Source of the DNA: Pseudoalteromonas sp. DL-6 | GTDB taxonomy: Bacteria; Pseudomonadota; Gammaproteobacteria; Enterobacterales; Alteromonadaceae | DNA length: 64,000 bases | Assembly (NCBI RefSeq): GCF_004328665.1 | Contig: NZ_CP019771.1 | Span: forward strand, 372,001-436,000 | Direction: 5' to 3' | Shown here: positions 7,389 to 17,566 of the stretch, in pieces | Layout of the letters: every line of letters starts with the position of its first letter | How positions within the stretch are numbered: the stretch's first letter is position 1 | Notes under the pieces: generated by a model | What the model saw: the letters and a program-made list of their open reading frames with translations, nothing else | Told to the model about the DNA's origin: nothing | The model's database searches: none | Program-made: the position numbers and the translations under genes

Positions 7389-9959
7389 ATGAAATTAAAA
7401 AGCAATGCGCTTCAACAGGCGATCAAATTTGCTCTAGCAACAACAGCCGCAGGCTTGTTTGTTTCTGGTTCAGCAATTGCTCAAGAAGAGCAAACCGAAG
7501 TTAAAGTAAACAAAAATGTAGAAAAAATTGCCGTAGTTGGTACGCGCTCTGCGCCTCGCTCTATTGGTGATTCACCTGTACCTATCGATATTATCGGTGG
7601 CGAAGAGCTTAGCAAATCAGGTAATACTGATATGTTAGAGCTATTAAAAGGGGCTATTCCTTCTTTAAACGTTCACTCAATGCCAATTAGTGATGCTGCA
7701 TCATTAGTTCGCCCTGCAAATTTACGCGGATTACCTTCAGACAGTACACTCATTCTATTAAACGGTAAACGCCGTCACCGCGCATCTGTTATTGCCTTTT
7801 TAGGTGGTGGTATAAACGATGGTGCTCAAGGTGCCGATATTTCAGTTATTCCAAGTATTGCACTAAAACAAGTAGAAGTACTGCGTGATGGTGCTGCTGC
7901 ACAATATGGTTCTGATGCAATTGCAGGGGTTTTAAACTTCCAACTTAAAGATGCCTCAGAAGGCGGATCGTTTGAAGTTCGTAAAGGCCAATATTACGAA
8001 GGCGACGGTGATACAACCCAAATTTCAGGTAATGTGGGCTTACCATTTACCGATAGCGGTTTTGCAAATTTAAGTTTTCAGTACAAAACAGCCGATGCGA
8101 CCAGCCGTTCTGTACAAAGAGCCGATGCCACAGCACTTGATGCTGCAGGCGTTCCAGACATTGCCCCAATCACCCAAGTATGGGGTGCACCAGAGGTTGA
8201 TGACGACATCTCTATCTTTGGTAATGTTGGCTTAGAGCTGACTAACGACTCACAATTTTACATGTTTGGTAACTACTCAGAGCGTGACGTACGCGGTGGC
8301 TTTTACTACCGTAACCCACATACTCGTCCTGGTGCTTACTCAAATGATGGTGGCGAAACACTTCTTGTTGGTGATTTAACCGGTGATATGAGCGGTAATT
8401 GTCCAACAATCATGATTGATGACAACGTTCTTGATAACCCTGACTACATTAATGGTGTAGCAAACAACCCTGATTGTTTCGCATTTAACGAAATGCTTCC
8501 GGGCGGTTTTACACCAAACTTTGGTGGTAATATCACAGATACGTCACTTACTATTGGTACTAAAGGTGAGTTTACTGGCGGCTTTTTAGAAGGCGCTTAC
8601 TATGATTTAAGCGGTACGGTAGGGTATAACGAATCTCGCTACTTTATATACGACACAATCAATGCATCATTGGGTCCAGATAGCCCGCGTGATTTTAGCC
8701 CAGGTAAATATGAACAATTAGAGAAAAACTTTAATTTTGATATTTCAAAGGGTTTTGACTTTGACTTAGCTTACGATGTAAACATTGCCGGTGGTCTAGA
8801 ATGGCATGAAGAAACCTTTACCGTAGTAGCAGGCGATGAAGCTTCGTTTATTGCCGGTCCATTAACTGATCAAGGTTTTGGTATTGGTTCTAACGGTTTC
8901 CCTGGGTTTAAACCATCAGATGCAGGCGAATATGACCGTCGTAACTACGCCGCTTATATTGATATTGAAGCGCCATTTACTGAAGAGTTTTTAATGGGCT
9001 TAGCGCTTCGCTACGAAGACTACGATACCTTTGGCTCAACCACTAACTATAAGTTAATGGGTCAATACCACCTTACTGAAGATTTAAATATCCGTGGTTC
9101 AATTAGCACCGGTTTCCGTGCACCTACGGTAGGTCAAGCGAATGTTAGTAACGTACAAACTAACTTAAGCAGTGGTGTACTAGTAGATTCGGCATTGTTA
9201 CCACCTACAAACCCAATTGCTATTCAATTAGGCGGTACTGAACTTGAGCCTGAAGAATCACAAAGTTACACCTTTGGCGCGGTATACACCATTGGCGATT
9301 TATTCTTAACAGTTGATTACTACAACATCCAAGTAGATGATCGTATTAGCCAATCAGATAAAATCGAACTTAGCCAAGCAGATAAAGACACCCTTGAAGC
9401 GGCTGGTGTACCTAACGTACAAAACCTAGCGCAAGTTAGTTTCTTTACCAATGACTTTGACACCACAACGCAAGGTGTTGACTTAGTTGCTAACTACTCA
9501 GCTGAATTGTTCAGTGGTAGCTCTACATTTAGCTTAGCTTACAACTGGAATGAAACAGAAGTAACACGTTCAAGTGATATTACCGGTGCGTTTAAAGTAA
9601 GTCGTCTTGAAAATGACTTACCTAATCACCGTGCAACACTGAGCTGGGCACAACAATGGGAAAGCTTTTCAGCATTTTCTCGCCTTAATTACTTTGGTGA
9701 GTACCAAGGCGTTCACGTAGATTATGATGAAACGGCTAAAATGGCTGATGCAGCAGTCACATTAGATGTTGAAGTAACTTACTTCATGAATGACTCAATT
9801 AGTTTCTCAGTAGGTGCACAAAACCTACTGGATCAAGAAGCAGAGAAACTTGATTTCACAGTGGCACCAAATAACAACTGGGGTGGTAAGTATTACGAAA
9901 CATCTCCATACGGAATTAATGGTGGCTTTTACTACGCTAAAGCAACCTATACTTTCTAA
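7389..9959 (+). CDS. TonB-dependent outer-membrane receptor
   Basis: An 856-residue receptor. Residues 1-31 form a signal peptide ending SAIAQ; a plug domain follows (about 45-170; VLRDGAAAQYGSDAIAGVLNF is its typical end, here quoted in part as DGAAAQYGSDAIAG). The remainder is a beta-barrel ending in aromatic YTF. The GGGINDGAQGADIS stretch marks a group common in Alteromonadales and related to receptors for peptides or organic substrates as well as siderophores. I cannot tell the ligand: no transporter or catabolic genes adjoin it. No Fur box is visible, unlike the second receptor at 18955, so iron control is not indicated. It is preceded by a structured leader and followed by a strong terminator. 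Confidence 0.88.
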   Translation: MKLKSNALQQAIKFALATTAAGLFVSGSAIAQEEQTEVKVNKNVEKIAVVGTRSAPRSIGDSPVPIDIIGGEELSKSGNTDMLELLKGAIPSLNVHSMPISDAASLVRPANLRGLPSDSTLILLNGKRRHRASVIAFLGGGINDGAQGADISVIPSIALKQVEVLRDGAAAQYGSDAIAGVLNFQLKDASEGGSFEVRKGQYYEGDGDTTQISGNVGLPFTDSGFANLSFQYKTADATSRSVQRADATALDAAGVPDIAPITQVWGAPEVDDDISIFGNVGLELTNDSQFYMFGNYSERDVRGGFYYRNPHTRPGAYSNDGGETLLVGDLTGDMSGNCPTIMIDDNVLDNPDYINGVANNPDCFAFNEMLPGGFTPNFGGNITDTSLTIGTKGEFTGGFLEGAYYDLSGTVGYNESRYFIYDTINASLGPDSPRDFSPGKYEQLEKNFNFDISKGFDFDLAYDVNIAGGLEWHEETFTVVAGDEASFIAGPLTDQGFGIGSNGFPGFKPSDAGEYDRRNYAAYIDIEAPFTEEFLMGLALRYEDYDTFGSTTNYKLMGQYHLTEDLNIRGSISTGFRAPTVGQANVSNVQTNLSSGVLVDSALLPPTNPIAIQLGGTELEPEESQSYTFGAVYTIGDLFLTVDYYNIQVDDRISQSDKIELSQADKDTLEAAGVPNVQNLAQVSFFTNDFDTTTQGVDLVANYSAELFSGSSTFSLAYNWNETEVTRSSDITGAFKVSRLENDLPNHRATLSWAQQWESFSAFSRLNYFGEYQGVHVDYDETAKMADAAVTLDVEVTYFMNDSISFSVGAQNLLDQEAEKLDFTVAPNNNWGGKYYETSPYGINGGFYYAKATYTF

Positions 9960-9979
9960 AATGTGTTAACAATAAACAA

Positions 9980-10010
9980 AGGCGAAATGTGTGATGCATT
10001 TCGCCTTTTT
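9980..10010 (+). terminator. Rho-independent terminator after the TonB receptor
   Basis: A perfect 10-bp stem (AGGCGAAATG / CATTTCGCCT) with a 7-base loop and a run of five T residues, 20 bp after the receptor stop codon. Confidence 0.92.
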
Positions 10011-10091
10011 ATTGGCCTCAAATAATAACCTTACTCTCACTTATTTTGCTGTTTTAGGGTTATAGTAAATAAAAAGAATATTAGTTGTATT

Positions 10092-11534
10092 ATGCTACTA
10101 AAAAAAGCGAATGAATTATTAGCACAAAACAAGCTTAGAGAAGCTGAGTTTCATTACAAAACGCTATTACAAGCAGAGCCAGATAATGGTGATGCCCTGT
10201 TTGGCCTAGGTAAGGTGGCGCTGCGTTTAGAACAATTTGATGCCGCTGTGTATATACTACAACGAGCGTGTCAGCACCTCCCTTATGTATTGGAGCCTTT
10301 GTATGCATTAAGTGATGCATTTAATGCGGTCAACTCCCCTGAAGATGCGCAAAAAGTACTCGAATACGCAACAAGCATTGCCGCAGACAACCCAGATACC
10401 CATTATTATTTAGCTCAGCACCATTTAACCTTTGGCGAGCTCGATAAAGCACAGTCAACGCTTGAGGAAGCATTAAAGCTTGGAATAGCACCGGTTACGG
10501 CTTATGTTTTATTTGAATTGGTACAATTAGGGCGCTTTAATAAAGCAAATAATTACATCGATCAGTTACACCATTTTTTAACGCAAACAAATAACCTACG
10601 CTTAAAAATGGTCTGCTACTATGCTTTAGCTAAAAGTTACGACAAGTTAGACGATACTGATCAAGCGTTTAACTATTTTGTTATTGCCAATCAGCAACAA
10701 CACAAACTCAGTGAATTTAATACTGAAGATTTAATTGAGTTTTATGACCAACTTATTGAATATAACAATGAGAGTGTGCTTAATTTAGCAAACCTAAATA
10801 AAAAATATCCTGTTACGCCCGTGTTTATTATTGGTATGCCACGAAGCGGTTCAACCCTACTCGAGCAAATGTTAGCAGGGCACAGTCAATGGACAACGCT
10901 TGGAGAGGACACCAGTATTAGCAATAAGGTAGTGGCTTTTTTAGAACATAAAACAGGATTACGCTACCCTCAATGTTTAACTAAACTAACAACGCCTTTA
11001 ATTAACCAAGCCAGAGCTATTTATTTAGATACGTTAAATTCTTCGGGGAGCAACGGCACATATGTGATCAATAAACTGCCTAGCAACTACCAAAACTTAG
11101 GGTTAATTTATATTTTATTCCCAGATGCTAAGTTTATTAACCTGACCCGCAACTTTCACGCAACCGCATTTTCAGTGTTTACTAATTACTTTGCTGAAAA
11201 CGAACCCTATTTTTGTGATTTAAATGAATTTGCTTTGTACCATCAGCTTTATGAAAAACTAATGAGCCATTGGCAGCAATTTAACCGCTTAGCTATTTAT
11301 AATTTAAGTTATGAGCAGTTAATTGAAAGTCCCAAGGAACAGTTAACCGCACTATTGAGTTTTACTGGCTGCGAATTTGAACAGACTTGTTTAGACTTTT
11401 ACAAAAACAAAAGCGCCGTTACAACGCTCAGTAAACATGCCATCAGGCAACCTGTAAATAACAAAAGCCTTGATAAGTGGCAGCGTTATGAAGCCCCTTT
11501 ACTTAGTTTGCTCTCGTTGCCTCAAACCAATTAA
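10092..11534 (+). CDS. TPR-repeat sulfotransferase family protein
   Basis: A 480-residue protein. The first about 200 residues are tetratricopeptide repeats (for example AEFHYKTLLQAEPDNGDALF), and residues from about 245 form a sulfotransferase domain whose PAPS-binding loop is present (IIGMPRSGSTLLEQML). A second phosphosulfate motif is suggested by FINLTRNFHATAFS. There is no signal peptide. Such proteins transfer sulfate from PAPS to an acceptor that the TPRs may recruit; they often follow TonB receptor genes in marine bacteria, as here. The 3' end overlaps the convergent hydrolase gene by 32 bp. The acceptor is unknown. Confidence 0.85.
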   Translation: MLLKKANELLAQNKLREAEFHYKTLLQAEPDNGDALFGLGKVALRLEQFDAAVYILQRACQHLPYVLEPLYALSDAFNAVNSPEDAQKVLEYATSIAADNPDTHYYLAQHHLTFGELDKAQSTLEEALKLGIAPVTAYVLFELVQLGRFNKANNYIDQLHHFLTQTNNLRLKMVCYYALAKSYDKLDDTDQAFNYFVIANQQQHKLSEFNTEDLIEFYDQLIEYNNESVLNLANLNKKYPVTPVFIIGMPRSGSTLLEQMLAGHSQWTTLGEDTSISNKVVAFLEHKTGLRYPQCLTKLTTPLINQARAIYLDTLNSSGSNGTYVINKLPSNYQNLGLIYILFPDAKFINLTRNFHATAFSVFTNYFAENEPYFCDLNEFALYHQLYEKLMSHWQQFNRLAIYNLSYEQLIESPKEQLTALLSFTGCEFEQTCLDFYKNKSAVTTLSKHAIRQPVNNKSLDKWQRYEAPLLSLLSLPQTN

Positions 11535-12411
11535 GCACATCCATAAACTGTTCTTGGCGTGCCTGAGGGTGAGTAAGCATATTAATATGGTCGTAATCTA
11601 CTTTGTGCCCAAAGCGGCGGCCATATATTTGCATTTTTTGCACCCCAGTACCTGATTCATCAATAAACTTTTGAATATCGATAGGCTGCGCCAATGCTTT
11701 ATCTTTTACTGCAGCAATATGTAACGTTGGAGGAAGCATAAGATTTGCTAATGTTTTAGCGTAGTCAAAGCCATCATCACTGTCTATCCACGGATTTTGC
11801 TTAGCCCACTGCATACTTTGGTAATGCGACTTTTGAGTTTCGTCATCACTACCCCACTTCAAGCGTTTTGCCGGTAAATAACCGTGTTTTTTCGCTAAAA
11901 TTGGTGCCATAAAATACCAAATCAAATTGGCCTGAAATAACTTTTTAGGGTGGTTATTAAATAGCGAACGCTTTGAACCAAAATAGGCACACGCTTTTAC
12001 ATCGTTTATCAGCTCAGGAAAGCGAGCAAACACGCTATTAAGCAACACCCCACCCCAAGAATGAGCAACTAAAAAGTCAGGTTTTTTACTCTCTAACTGT
12101 TCAATTTTCTCAATAAATGCCGGAATATCTTCAACAATCGCCTCAGTTTGTCCATACCGTGCTTGCTTACAAATAGCTGGCTTACTTTCACCACGCCCGC
12201 GTAAATCAGCTACGTAGCAACAATACCCTTGTTCAGCTAAAAAAGGCGCTAACCCTTTATTGCTATGAGTGTAAAATATTTTGCCATTTTCTACCGCGCC
12301 ATGAATTAATAGCACCACAGGCCCACTTGGCTGCTGGTTTGCGATACGGCGCAAATGCAGTGTTTGATGGTCACCTAATTTAATAAAAACAGACTCTTGA
12401 GTAACTGCCAA
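11503..12411 (-). CDS. Alpha/beta hydrolase
   Basis: A 302-residue cytosolic alpha/beta-hydrolase. The oxyanion HGAVENG loop, the nucleophile elbow AHSWGG (Ser within GxSxG variant H-S-W-G-G), an acidic residue near the end and a late histidine (YDHINML) give a complete triad. The start is a TTG at 12411 preceded by AAGGA at seven bases spacing, which decides it over any ATG. The substrate is not evident; likely an esterase or lipase-like enzyme. It is convergent with the TPR-sulfotransferase. Confidence 0.82.
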   Translation of the reverse strand: MAVTQESVFIKLGDHQTLHLRRIANQQPSGPVVLLIHGAVENGKIFYTHSNKGLAPFLAEQGYCCYVADLRGRGESKPAICKQARYGQTEAIVEDIPAFIEKIEQLESKKPDFLVAHSWGGVLLNSVFARFPELINDVKACAYFGSKRSLFNNHPKKLFQANLIWYFMAPILAKKHGYLPAKRLKWGSDDETQKSHYQSMQWAKQNPWIDSDDGFDYAKTLANLMLPPTLHIAAVKDKALAQPIDIQKFIDESGTGVQKMQIYGRRFGHKVDYDHINMLTHPQARQEQFMDVLNWFEATRAN

Positions 12412-12540
12412 AGCGAATTCCTTATAATTGCTAACAACTCATCCTACCAGTAATAACTGGTAAGCCAAAGGGAAAATTATGCACTTTTTCTGTCTGTATT
12501 TGTTACTATTGGCTTTTATTCCTGTTGTTAAAAAAGCCTC

Positions 12541-13473
12541 ATGAAAGCAAAATCAACTCGTTCTAAATTACATCCGCGCAATCAACACAAAAATGGTTAC
12601 GATTTTAATTTGCTTACCTCGCAAACCCCTTCGTTAACTGCTTTTTTAATTACGACTCCAGCAGGCAATCAAAGTATTGATTTTAGTAATAACTTAGCTG
12701 TAAAAACCTTGAATCAGGCGCTATTAAAAAGTCATTACAACATTAACTTTTGGGACATTCCTGAGCACAACTTGTGCCCACCTATTCCAGGTAGAGTAGA
12801 TTATATTCATTACTTAGCTGACTTACTCAGCGAAGATAATCAGCAGGTTATTCCCACTGGCCGACAAATTAAAGTGCTTGATATAGGCACTGGCGCTAAC
12901 TTAGTTTACCCGCTAACGGGCAATAGCGAATACCAATGGCATTTTACTGGCAGCGACATAGACTCTGCAGCAATAAAAATAGCCAAGCAGCTCGCTCAGT
13001 TCAATAATCTAAAAATAACGCTTAAACAACAAAAAAATCCCGAGCATATTTTTAAAGGGGTGATTAATGCGAAAGATTTGTATCATTTAACGATGTGTAA
13101 CCCGCCATTTCACGCCAGTGCAGAAGAAGCCAGTAAAGGCAGTGAACGTAAATGGAAAAACTTAGGCAAAGCGCCTTCGCAAGCACTTAATTTTGGCGGA
13201 CAAAGTAATGAGCTGTGGTGTGAAGGTGGTGAATTAGCATTCATTTCTAACATGATCAAAGAAAGCTGGGATCACAGTGACCAAGTAATTTGGTTTACCT
13301 CGTTGGTTTCTAAAAAAGAAACTCTAGCAGCCTTAGAAGCACAGCTAAAACAACAGCCTATTAGTGAATTTAAAATTGTTGAAATGGCACAAGGGCAAAA
13401 AGTCAGTCGCTTTATTGCATGGAGCTATTTTGATAAAGCCACCCGAAAACAAATTTGTGAAGAATTAGTATAA
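12541..13473 (+). CDS. rlmF: 23S rRNA (adenine-1618-N6)-methyltransferase RlmF
   Basis: A 310-residue SAM-dependent methyltransferase matching E. coli RlmF (YbiN, 308). The SAM-binding motif I is VLDIGTGANLVYPL, and the N6-adenine catalytic motif NPPF is present in CNPPFHASAEEA. The basic start (KSTRSKLHPRNQHKNGYD) is typical. It methylates A1618 of 23S rRNA. It is followed after 19 bp by the threonine aldolase gene on the same strand. Confidence 0.93.
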   Translation: MKAKSTRSKLHPRNQHKNGYDFNLLTSQTPSLTAFLITTPAGNQSIDFSNNLAVKTLNQALLKSHYNINFWDIPEHNLCPPIPGRVDYIHYLADLLSEDNQQVIPTGRQIKVLDIGTGANLVYPLTGNSEYQWHFTGSDIDSAAIKIAKQLAQFNNLKITLKQQKNPEHIFKGVINAKDLYHLTMCNPPFHASAEEASKGSERKWKNLGKAPSQALNFGGQSNELWCEGGELAFISNMIKESWDHSDQVIWFTSLVSKKETLAALEAQLKQQPISEFKIVEMAQGQKVSRFIAWSYFDKATRKQICEELV

Positions 13474-13492
13474 AGCCACTTAAGGACACCCC

Positions 13493-14497
13493 ATGATAGA
13501 TTTTCGCTCAGATACAGTAACAAAGCCGTGCAGCAAAATGCGGGATATTATGTATCATGCCCCCGTCGGCGACGACGTTTATGGCGATGATGAAAGTGTA
13601 AACCAATTAGAAGCTTATGCTCGATTACGTTTTAATGTGCAAGATGCACTTTTTTGTAGCTCAGGCACACAAACAAATCTACTTGCATTAATGGCCCATT
13701 GTGAACGTGGCGATGAGTATATATGTGGCCAAAATGCTCATAACTACAAGTTTGAAGGCGGTGGCGCTGCCGTTTTAGGCTCTATTCAGCCACAGCCTAT
13801 TGAAAATGAAGCCGATGGTAGTCTATGTTTTACTAAAATTGCTGCAGCAATTAAACCCGATGATAGCCACTTTGCAAAAACCCGCCTGTTAAGCCTTGAA
13901 AACACCATAGGTGGTAAAGTACTCGGTATTGATTATTTACTCAAAGCACGGGAATTTGTTGATCAACATAACTTAGCACTGCATTTAGATGGCGCTCGCG
14001 CTTTTAATGCCGCTGCCGAGCTTAACGTTGATATTAAAGAAATAACCCAACATTTTGACTCTGTATCTATTTGCTTATCAAAGGGATTAGGTGCACCTGT
14101 TGGTTCATTATTGCTTGGTTCAACAGCATTGATAGCCAAAGCAAGACGGTGGCGAAAAGTGCTTGGCGGCGGTATGCGCCAAGCGGGTATATTAGCTGCT
14201 GCGGGGCAATATGCGTTAGAAAATAACACGCAACGTTTAGTCGATGATCACGCTAATGCACGTTATTTAGCAAAGCAGTTAAATAACGTGGCAGGTTTTA
14301 ACGTAAACATGAGTAATACCACAAACATGGTTTACGCTACGTTTGATAACAGCATAAACATCACAAAACTAGCAGCAAATTTAAAAGCACAGGACATTGT
14401 GTTTAGCCCAAGTAAGCAACTTAGGCTAGTAACCCATTTAGGTATAACCAAAGCGGATATAGATACCTTTATAAAAGCCCTAACGGCCCATATTTAA
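13493..14497 (+). CDS. ltaE: Low-specificity L-threonine aldolase
   Basis: A 334-residue PLP enzyme that splits threonine or allo-threonine into glycine and acetaldehyde. The family start [12 protein letters not shown] is present, followed by [11 protein letters not shown]; the PLP-lysine sits in [19 protein letters not shown] lies ahead of the ATG. Its length equals E. coli LtaE (333). It overlaps the convergent thymidine kinase gene by 18 bp at the 3' end. Confidence 0.95.
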   Translation: MIDFRSDTVTKPCSKMRDIMYHAPVGDDVYGDDESVNQLEAYARLRFNVQDALFCSSGTQTNLLALMAHCERGDEYICGQNAHNYKFEGGGAAVLGSIQPQPIENEADGSLCFTKIAAAIKPDDSHFAKTRLLSLENTIGGKVLGIDYLLKAREFVDQHNLALHLDGARAFNAAAELNVDIKEITQHFDSVSICLSKGLGAPVGSLLLGSTALIAKARRWRKVLGGGMRQAGILAAAGQYALENNTQRLVDDHANARYLAKQLNNVAGFNVNMSNTTNMVYATFDNSINITKLAANLKAQDIVFSPSKQLRLVTHLGITKADIDTFIKALTAHI

Positions 14498-15064
14498 CGC
14501 GGCTTTATAATGTTTGCGGCACACCGATTCATAACGGTCGTTGCCGCCAATTTCTACTTGGTTGCCATCGGAAATAGCCTCGCCATTTTCATCGGTACGT
14601 AATACGTGATTTGCTTTACGCCCACAATGACACACCGTTTTAAGTTCTATTAACTTATCAGCCCAAGCAAGTAAATATTGCGAGCCGCTAAATAGCTCTC
14701 CTCTAAAGTCGTTTCTTAAGCCGTAACACAATACGGGAATGCCTAATTCATCGACTACATCGGTTAACTGCATAACTTGATCTTTAGATAAAAACTGACA
14801 TTCATCCACGAGTACACAATGACGTTTTTTATCACTATTGAGCGATTTAATTAGCTCGTACACGTCTTTATCCGCATCATAAATATGCGCATCTGCTTGA
14901 AGGCCTATACGAGAGGATACTTTGCCCACTCCTGCTCTATCGTCAATGGCAGCCGTGAGGATCACCGGCTCCATACCGCGCTCTTTATAATTAAACGCTG
15001 ATTGTAATAAAGTGGTTGATTTACCTGCATTCATTGCAGAGTAGTAAAAGTATAATTGCGCCAT
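14480..15064 (-). CDS. tdk: Thymidine kinase
   Basis: A 194-residue type II thymidine kinase, near the length of E. coli Tdk (205). It carries the P-loop [12 protein letters not shown], the Walker B-like VLVDECQFL, the lasso region and the zinc cysteines (CHCGRKA and VCRKHY). It phosphorylates thymidine to dTMP in the salvage pathway. It sits convergent to ltaE with an 18-bp overlap. Confidence 0.96.
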   Translation of the reverse strand: MAQLYFYYSAMNAGKSTTLLQSAFNYKERGMEPVILTAAIDDRAGVGKVSSRIGLQADAHIYDADKDVYELIKSLNSDKKRHCVLVDECQFLSKDQVMQLTDVVDELGIPVLCYGLRNDFRGELFSGSQYLLAWADKLIELKTVCHCGRKANHVLRTDENGEAISDGNQVEIGGNDRYESVCRKHYKAALNMGR

Positions 15065-15141
15065 GGCCGTGCCTTCAAATAAAAAGTGCGCTTATGCTAC
15101 CCTAAAGTGCAGAGAATACAAATTTGGAAACGCTATTTTAT

Positions 15142-15609
15142 TTATTTTGCTTCGTGCTCTAGTAACCATTGCTTACGCTCTAGGCCACCAGCATAACCAG
15201 TTAGCTTTTTATTTGCACCAATGATGCGGTGACACGGCACAATAATGCTGATTGGGTTTTTGCCATTTGCAGCCCCCACCGCCCTCACTGCTTTAGGATT
15301 ATTTAATTGTATGGCAATATCTTTATAGGTTGCCACTTTAGCAAACGGTACGCTTTGTAATGCCTGCCATACGCTTTGCTGAAATGGCGTGCCGCCAGTA
15401 TCAAGCTCTAAATCAAACTCAGTACGCGTATGAGCAAAATACTCATTAAGCTGCGCCACACAAGATAAAACATGTGAATTAGTCACCTTATTTAAAGGCG
15501 TACTGGTATAACTGGTCGGTGGATAAAACCCCACATAACTAATACCGTTTTCAGTTGCCTGAATAATAATATCGTCAATCGGGCTGGGTAAACTGGTTTG
15601 CACTATCAT
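15142..15609 (-). CDS. ogt: Methylated-DNA--protein-cysteine methyltransferase
   Basis: A 155-residue suicide DNA-repair protein that moves O6-alkyl groups from guanine to its own cysteine. The acceptor motif IIVPCHRIIG is intact, with the usual KAVRAVGAANGKNP before it and GYAGGLERK after it. The start is taken at the ATG at 15609, which overlaps the stop of the upstream Ada-AlkA gene (ATGA). The two form an alkylation-damage operon. Confidence 0.94.
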   Translation of the reverse strand: MIVQTSLPSPIDDIIIQATENGISYVGFYPPTSYTSTPLNKVTNSHVLSCVAQLNEYFAHTRTEFDLELDTGGTPFQQSVWQALQSVPFAKVATYKDIAIQLNNPKAVRAVGAANGKNPISIIVPCHRIIGANKKLTGYAGGLERKQWLLEHEAK

Positions 15610-16958
15610 AATTGCTGCCAAAGTTGAAAAGTTAAGTAAGATCGAAATGGTGCACAGTTCGCAGATTCAAACGAGCTTGCTGCCGCTTGGGCTTTTTTAA
15701 CCCCTAAATCGCCATCAAGTAAAATATCGGGTTGGCTTTGACCGCGCAGTTTTGCGTAATTAACCGTCCAAGGGCCAATTCCTTTTAAAGTAAGCCATTG
15801 GTCTAAATCATCCTCCTTGGGGTGAATAGCACAAAATTCAGCGAGATTATGCAGTGCATTTTTACGTGCCTGCGGCATTTTAAAAAAAGCAAAATCACTA
15901 CCTGCCACTACTTCAGGTGTTGGAAAGTACACCTTTCCCTCTTGTTGCTCCGAAAGCTGTTGCACTAATTGAGTCACTAAATTATGCGCCGCAGTTACAC
16001 TCACCTGCTGACCTAACACAGCGCGAATACCCGCTTCAAAGGTTGACCAAATACCCGGTAACCTTAAGCCTTTAGTAAGTGGAAATGCATTATTAATGTG
16101 TTCGCTTAAATGCGCCTCAATTAAATAAGTATCTGCATCTAAATCAAGTACACGGCGAATGTTGTTAATAATTGGCTGTAAATATTGCGTATTATCTATA
16201 TCAATTTGCACCCGAAAATGATGTTTATCTGCAATAAATTCAGCATTAAAGCGGCCTCTACACGATTTATAAGTAAAAGTACGCCCATAACTGGTTGGCG
16301 TTAACCACTCTATTGGCTCTATAAGTCGTTTTGCTAAAAACCCATGCAATGCTTGCCAGTTATACGGCGGACGAAAAGGCAAAATTAAGGTGAGCCCAAG
16401 ATCAGCTGAGTGCTTGGCGGTTCTGAGCGCTGAGGGCGCGATATTAAGTTGTTTTAAAAAAGCATCATTGAATCGTCGCACACTTTTAAAGCCGGAAGCA
16501 AACGCTATCTCGGTAAGCGGTAAGCTGGTTTCTTGAATCAATTTTTTTGCAAAATGGCATTGATTGAATAATCGATATTGAGTAACTGAAAGACCAAAAT
16601 ATTGAGAAAAAAGCCGCCTTAAATAGCGACTGCTTATTCCTAAACGCGCAGCAAGTACTTCACAATCACACTCGTGATATTGATCAATTAACTGCTTAGC
16701 ACGCAATGCAGTGGTTTGTGATCCCAGCCAAGCAGCACTACCTGGTGCGCTATCGGGCCTGCAACGAATACAAGGCCTAAACCCTGCTTGCGCAGCAGAG
16801 TGCGCAAACTGATAGTAGGTTACATTTTTTTCATGTGCAGTGGGCGCGGGGCAAATTGGCCGACAATAAATACTTGTGGTTTTTACCGCTACATAAAAAA
16901 GCCCATCAAAACGCGCATCGCGGCTCTGACGCGCTTTTTGCCAATGCTGATTAACCAT
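15606..16958 (-). CDS. Ada-AlkA fusion: AraC-type regulator and DNA-3-methyladenine glycosylase
   Basis: A 450-residue fusion. The N-terminal Ada zinc domain has four cysteines (Cys32, Cys36, Cys63, Cys66), spaced like Cys38/42/69/72 of E. coli Ada, so methylphosphotriester sensing is likely. An AraC-type helix-turn-helix follows (about 85-165), then an AlkA-type domain with helix-hairpin-helix LKGIGPWTVNYAKLRG and an acidic PDILLDGDLGV that holds the catalytic aspartate. It should both sense alkylation and remove 3-methyladenine. It overlaps ogt by four bases and would activate that operon. Confidence 0.92.
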   Translation of the reverse strand: MVNQHWQKARQSRDARFDGLFYVAVKTTSIYCRPICPAPTAHEKNVTYYQFAHSAAQAGFRPCIRCRPDSAPGSAAWLGSQTTALRAKQLIDQYHECDCEVLAARLGISSRYLRRLFSQYFGLSVTQYRLFNQCHFAKKLIQETSLPLTEIAFASGFKSVRRFNDAFLKQLNIAPSALRTAKHSADLGLTLILPFRPPYNWQALHGFLAKRLIEPIEWLTPTSYGRTFTYKSCRGRFNAEFIADKHHFRVQIDIDNTQYLQPIINNIRRVLDLDADTYLIEAHLSEHINNAFPLTKGLRLPGIWSTFEAGIRAVLGQQVSVTAAHNLVTQLVQQLSEQQEGKVYFPTPEVVAGSDFAFFKMPQARKNALHNLAEFCAIHPKEDDLDQWLTLKGIGPWTVNYAKLRGQSQPDILLDGDLGVKKAQAAASSFESANCAPFRSYLTFQLWQQL

Positions 16959-17030
16959 AAATTGCTCTTATAAGTTATGTAGCGCTTAGCTTAACAAAAA
17001 CTAGGTATATTACTGGCCATATTCGGCACT

Positions 17031-17079
17031 AGGGTCTGTTAACCTTTACGGATTTAACCTTAAAAGGTCAACAGACCCT
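17031..17079. repeat. 17-bp imperfect inverted repeat touching the acetyltransferase stop codon
   Basis: Arms AGGGTCTGTTAACCTTT (17031-17047) and AAAGGTCAACAGACCCT (17063-17079) match at 16 of 17 positions and are separated by 15 bases. On the minus strand the one mismatch is a G-U pair, so the RNA hairpin is complete. It starts at the TAG of the acetyltransferase gene. No T-run follows, so it could be a degenerate terminator or a small dispersed repeat. Confidence 0.6.
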
Positions 17080-17566
17080 AATCTTTGTTTGCAAAATCAA
17101 TCAATGCTTGGCCCGTTAAACGATATATAATCCATTCATTCTGTGGCTCAGCGCCCATGCTATTGTAAAAATCAATCGCGGGTTTATTCCAATCAAGCAC
17201 TACCCACTCAAAGCGACCACAGTCTTTGCTTATTGCTCTGTTTGCCAGCTCTTTCATGATAGCTTTACCGGCACCATTTCCACGGCTACCTGGGCTAACA
17301 TATAAATCTTCTAGATAAAGACCATTTTTACCTAACCAAGTAGAGTAGTTGTAAAAATACACCGCAAAACCAATTGGTTCATCATCTTGTAAACAAATTA
17401 AACTATGCGCTGTTGCGCCGTCGCAAAACAGTGTATCTAAAATTGCTTGTTCATCTGTTTTAACTGCATCTGGCTCTTTTTCGTAAATGGCAAGCTCATT
17501 AATAAAATGCAGAATTGTTTTTGCATCACTTGGCTGTGCATCGCGAATTTCTATTGCTGTGTTCAT
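17078..17566 (-). CDS. GNAT N-acetyltransferase, diamine/spermidine acetyltransferase-like
   Basis: A 162-residue single-domain acetyltransferase. The acetyl-CoA pyrophosphate loop SPGSRGNGAGKAIM is present, and the region resembles eukaryotic-type SSAT proteins (LAIYEKEPDAV, LYLEDLYVSPGSRG, WVVLDWNKPAIDFYNSMGA in pieces). Polyamine or thialysine-like amines are the expected acceptors for that subgroup; this is inferred. It is a single-gene unit, followed by a long hairpin. Confidence 0.87.
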   Translation of the reverse strand: MNTAIEIRDAQPSDAKTILHFINELAIYEKEPDAVKTDEQAILDTLFCDGATAHSLICLQDDEPIGFAVYFYNYSTWLGKNGLYLEDLYVSPGSRGNGAGKAIMKELANRAISKDCGRFEWVVLDWNKPAIDFYNSMGAEPQNEWIIYRLTGQALIDFANKD

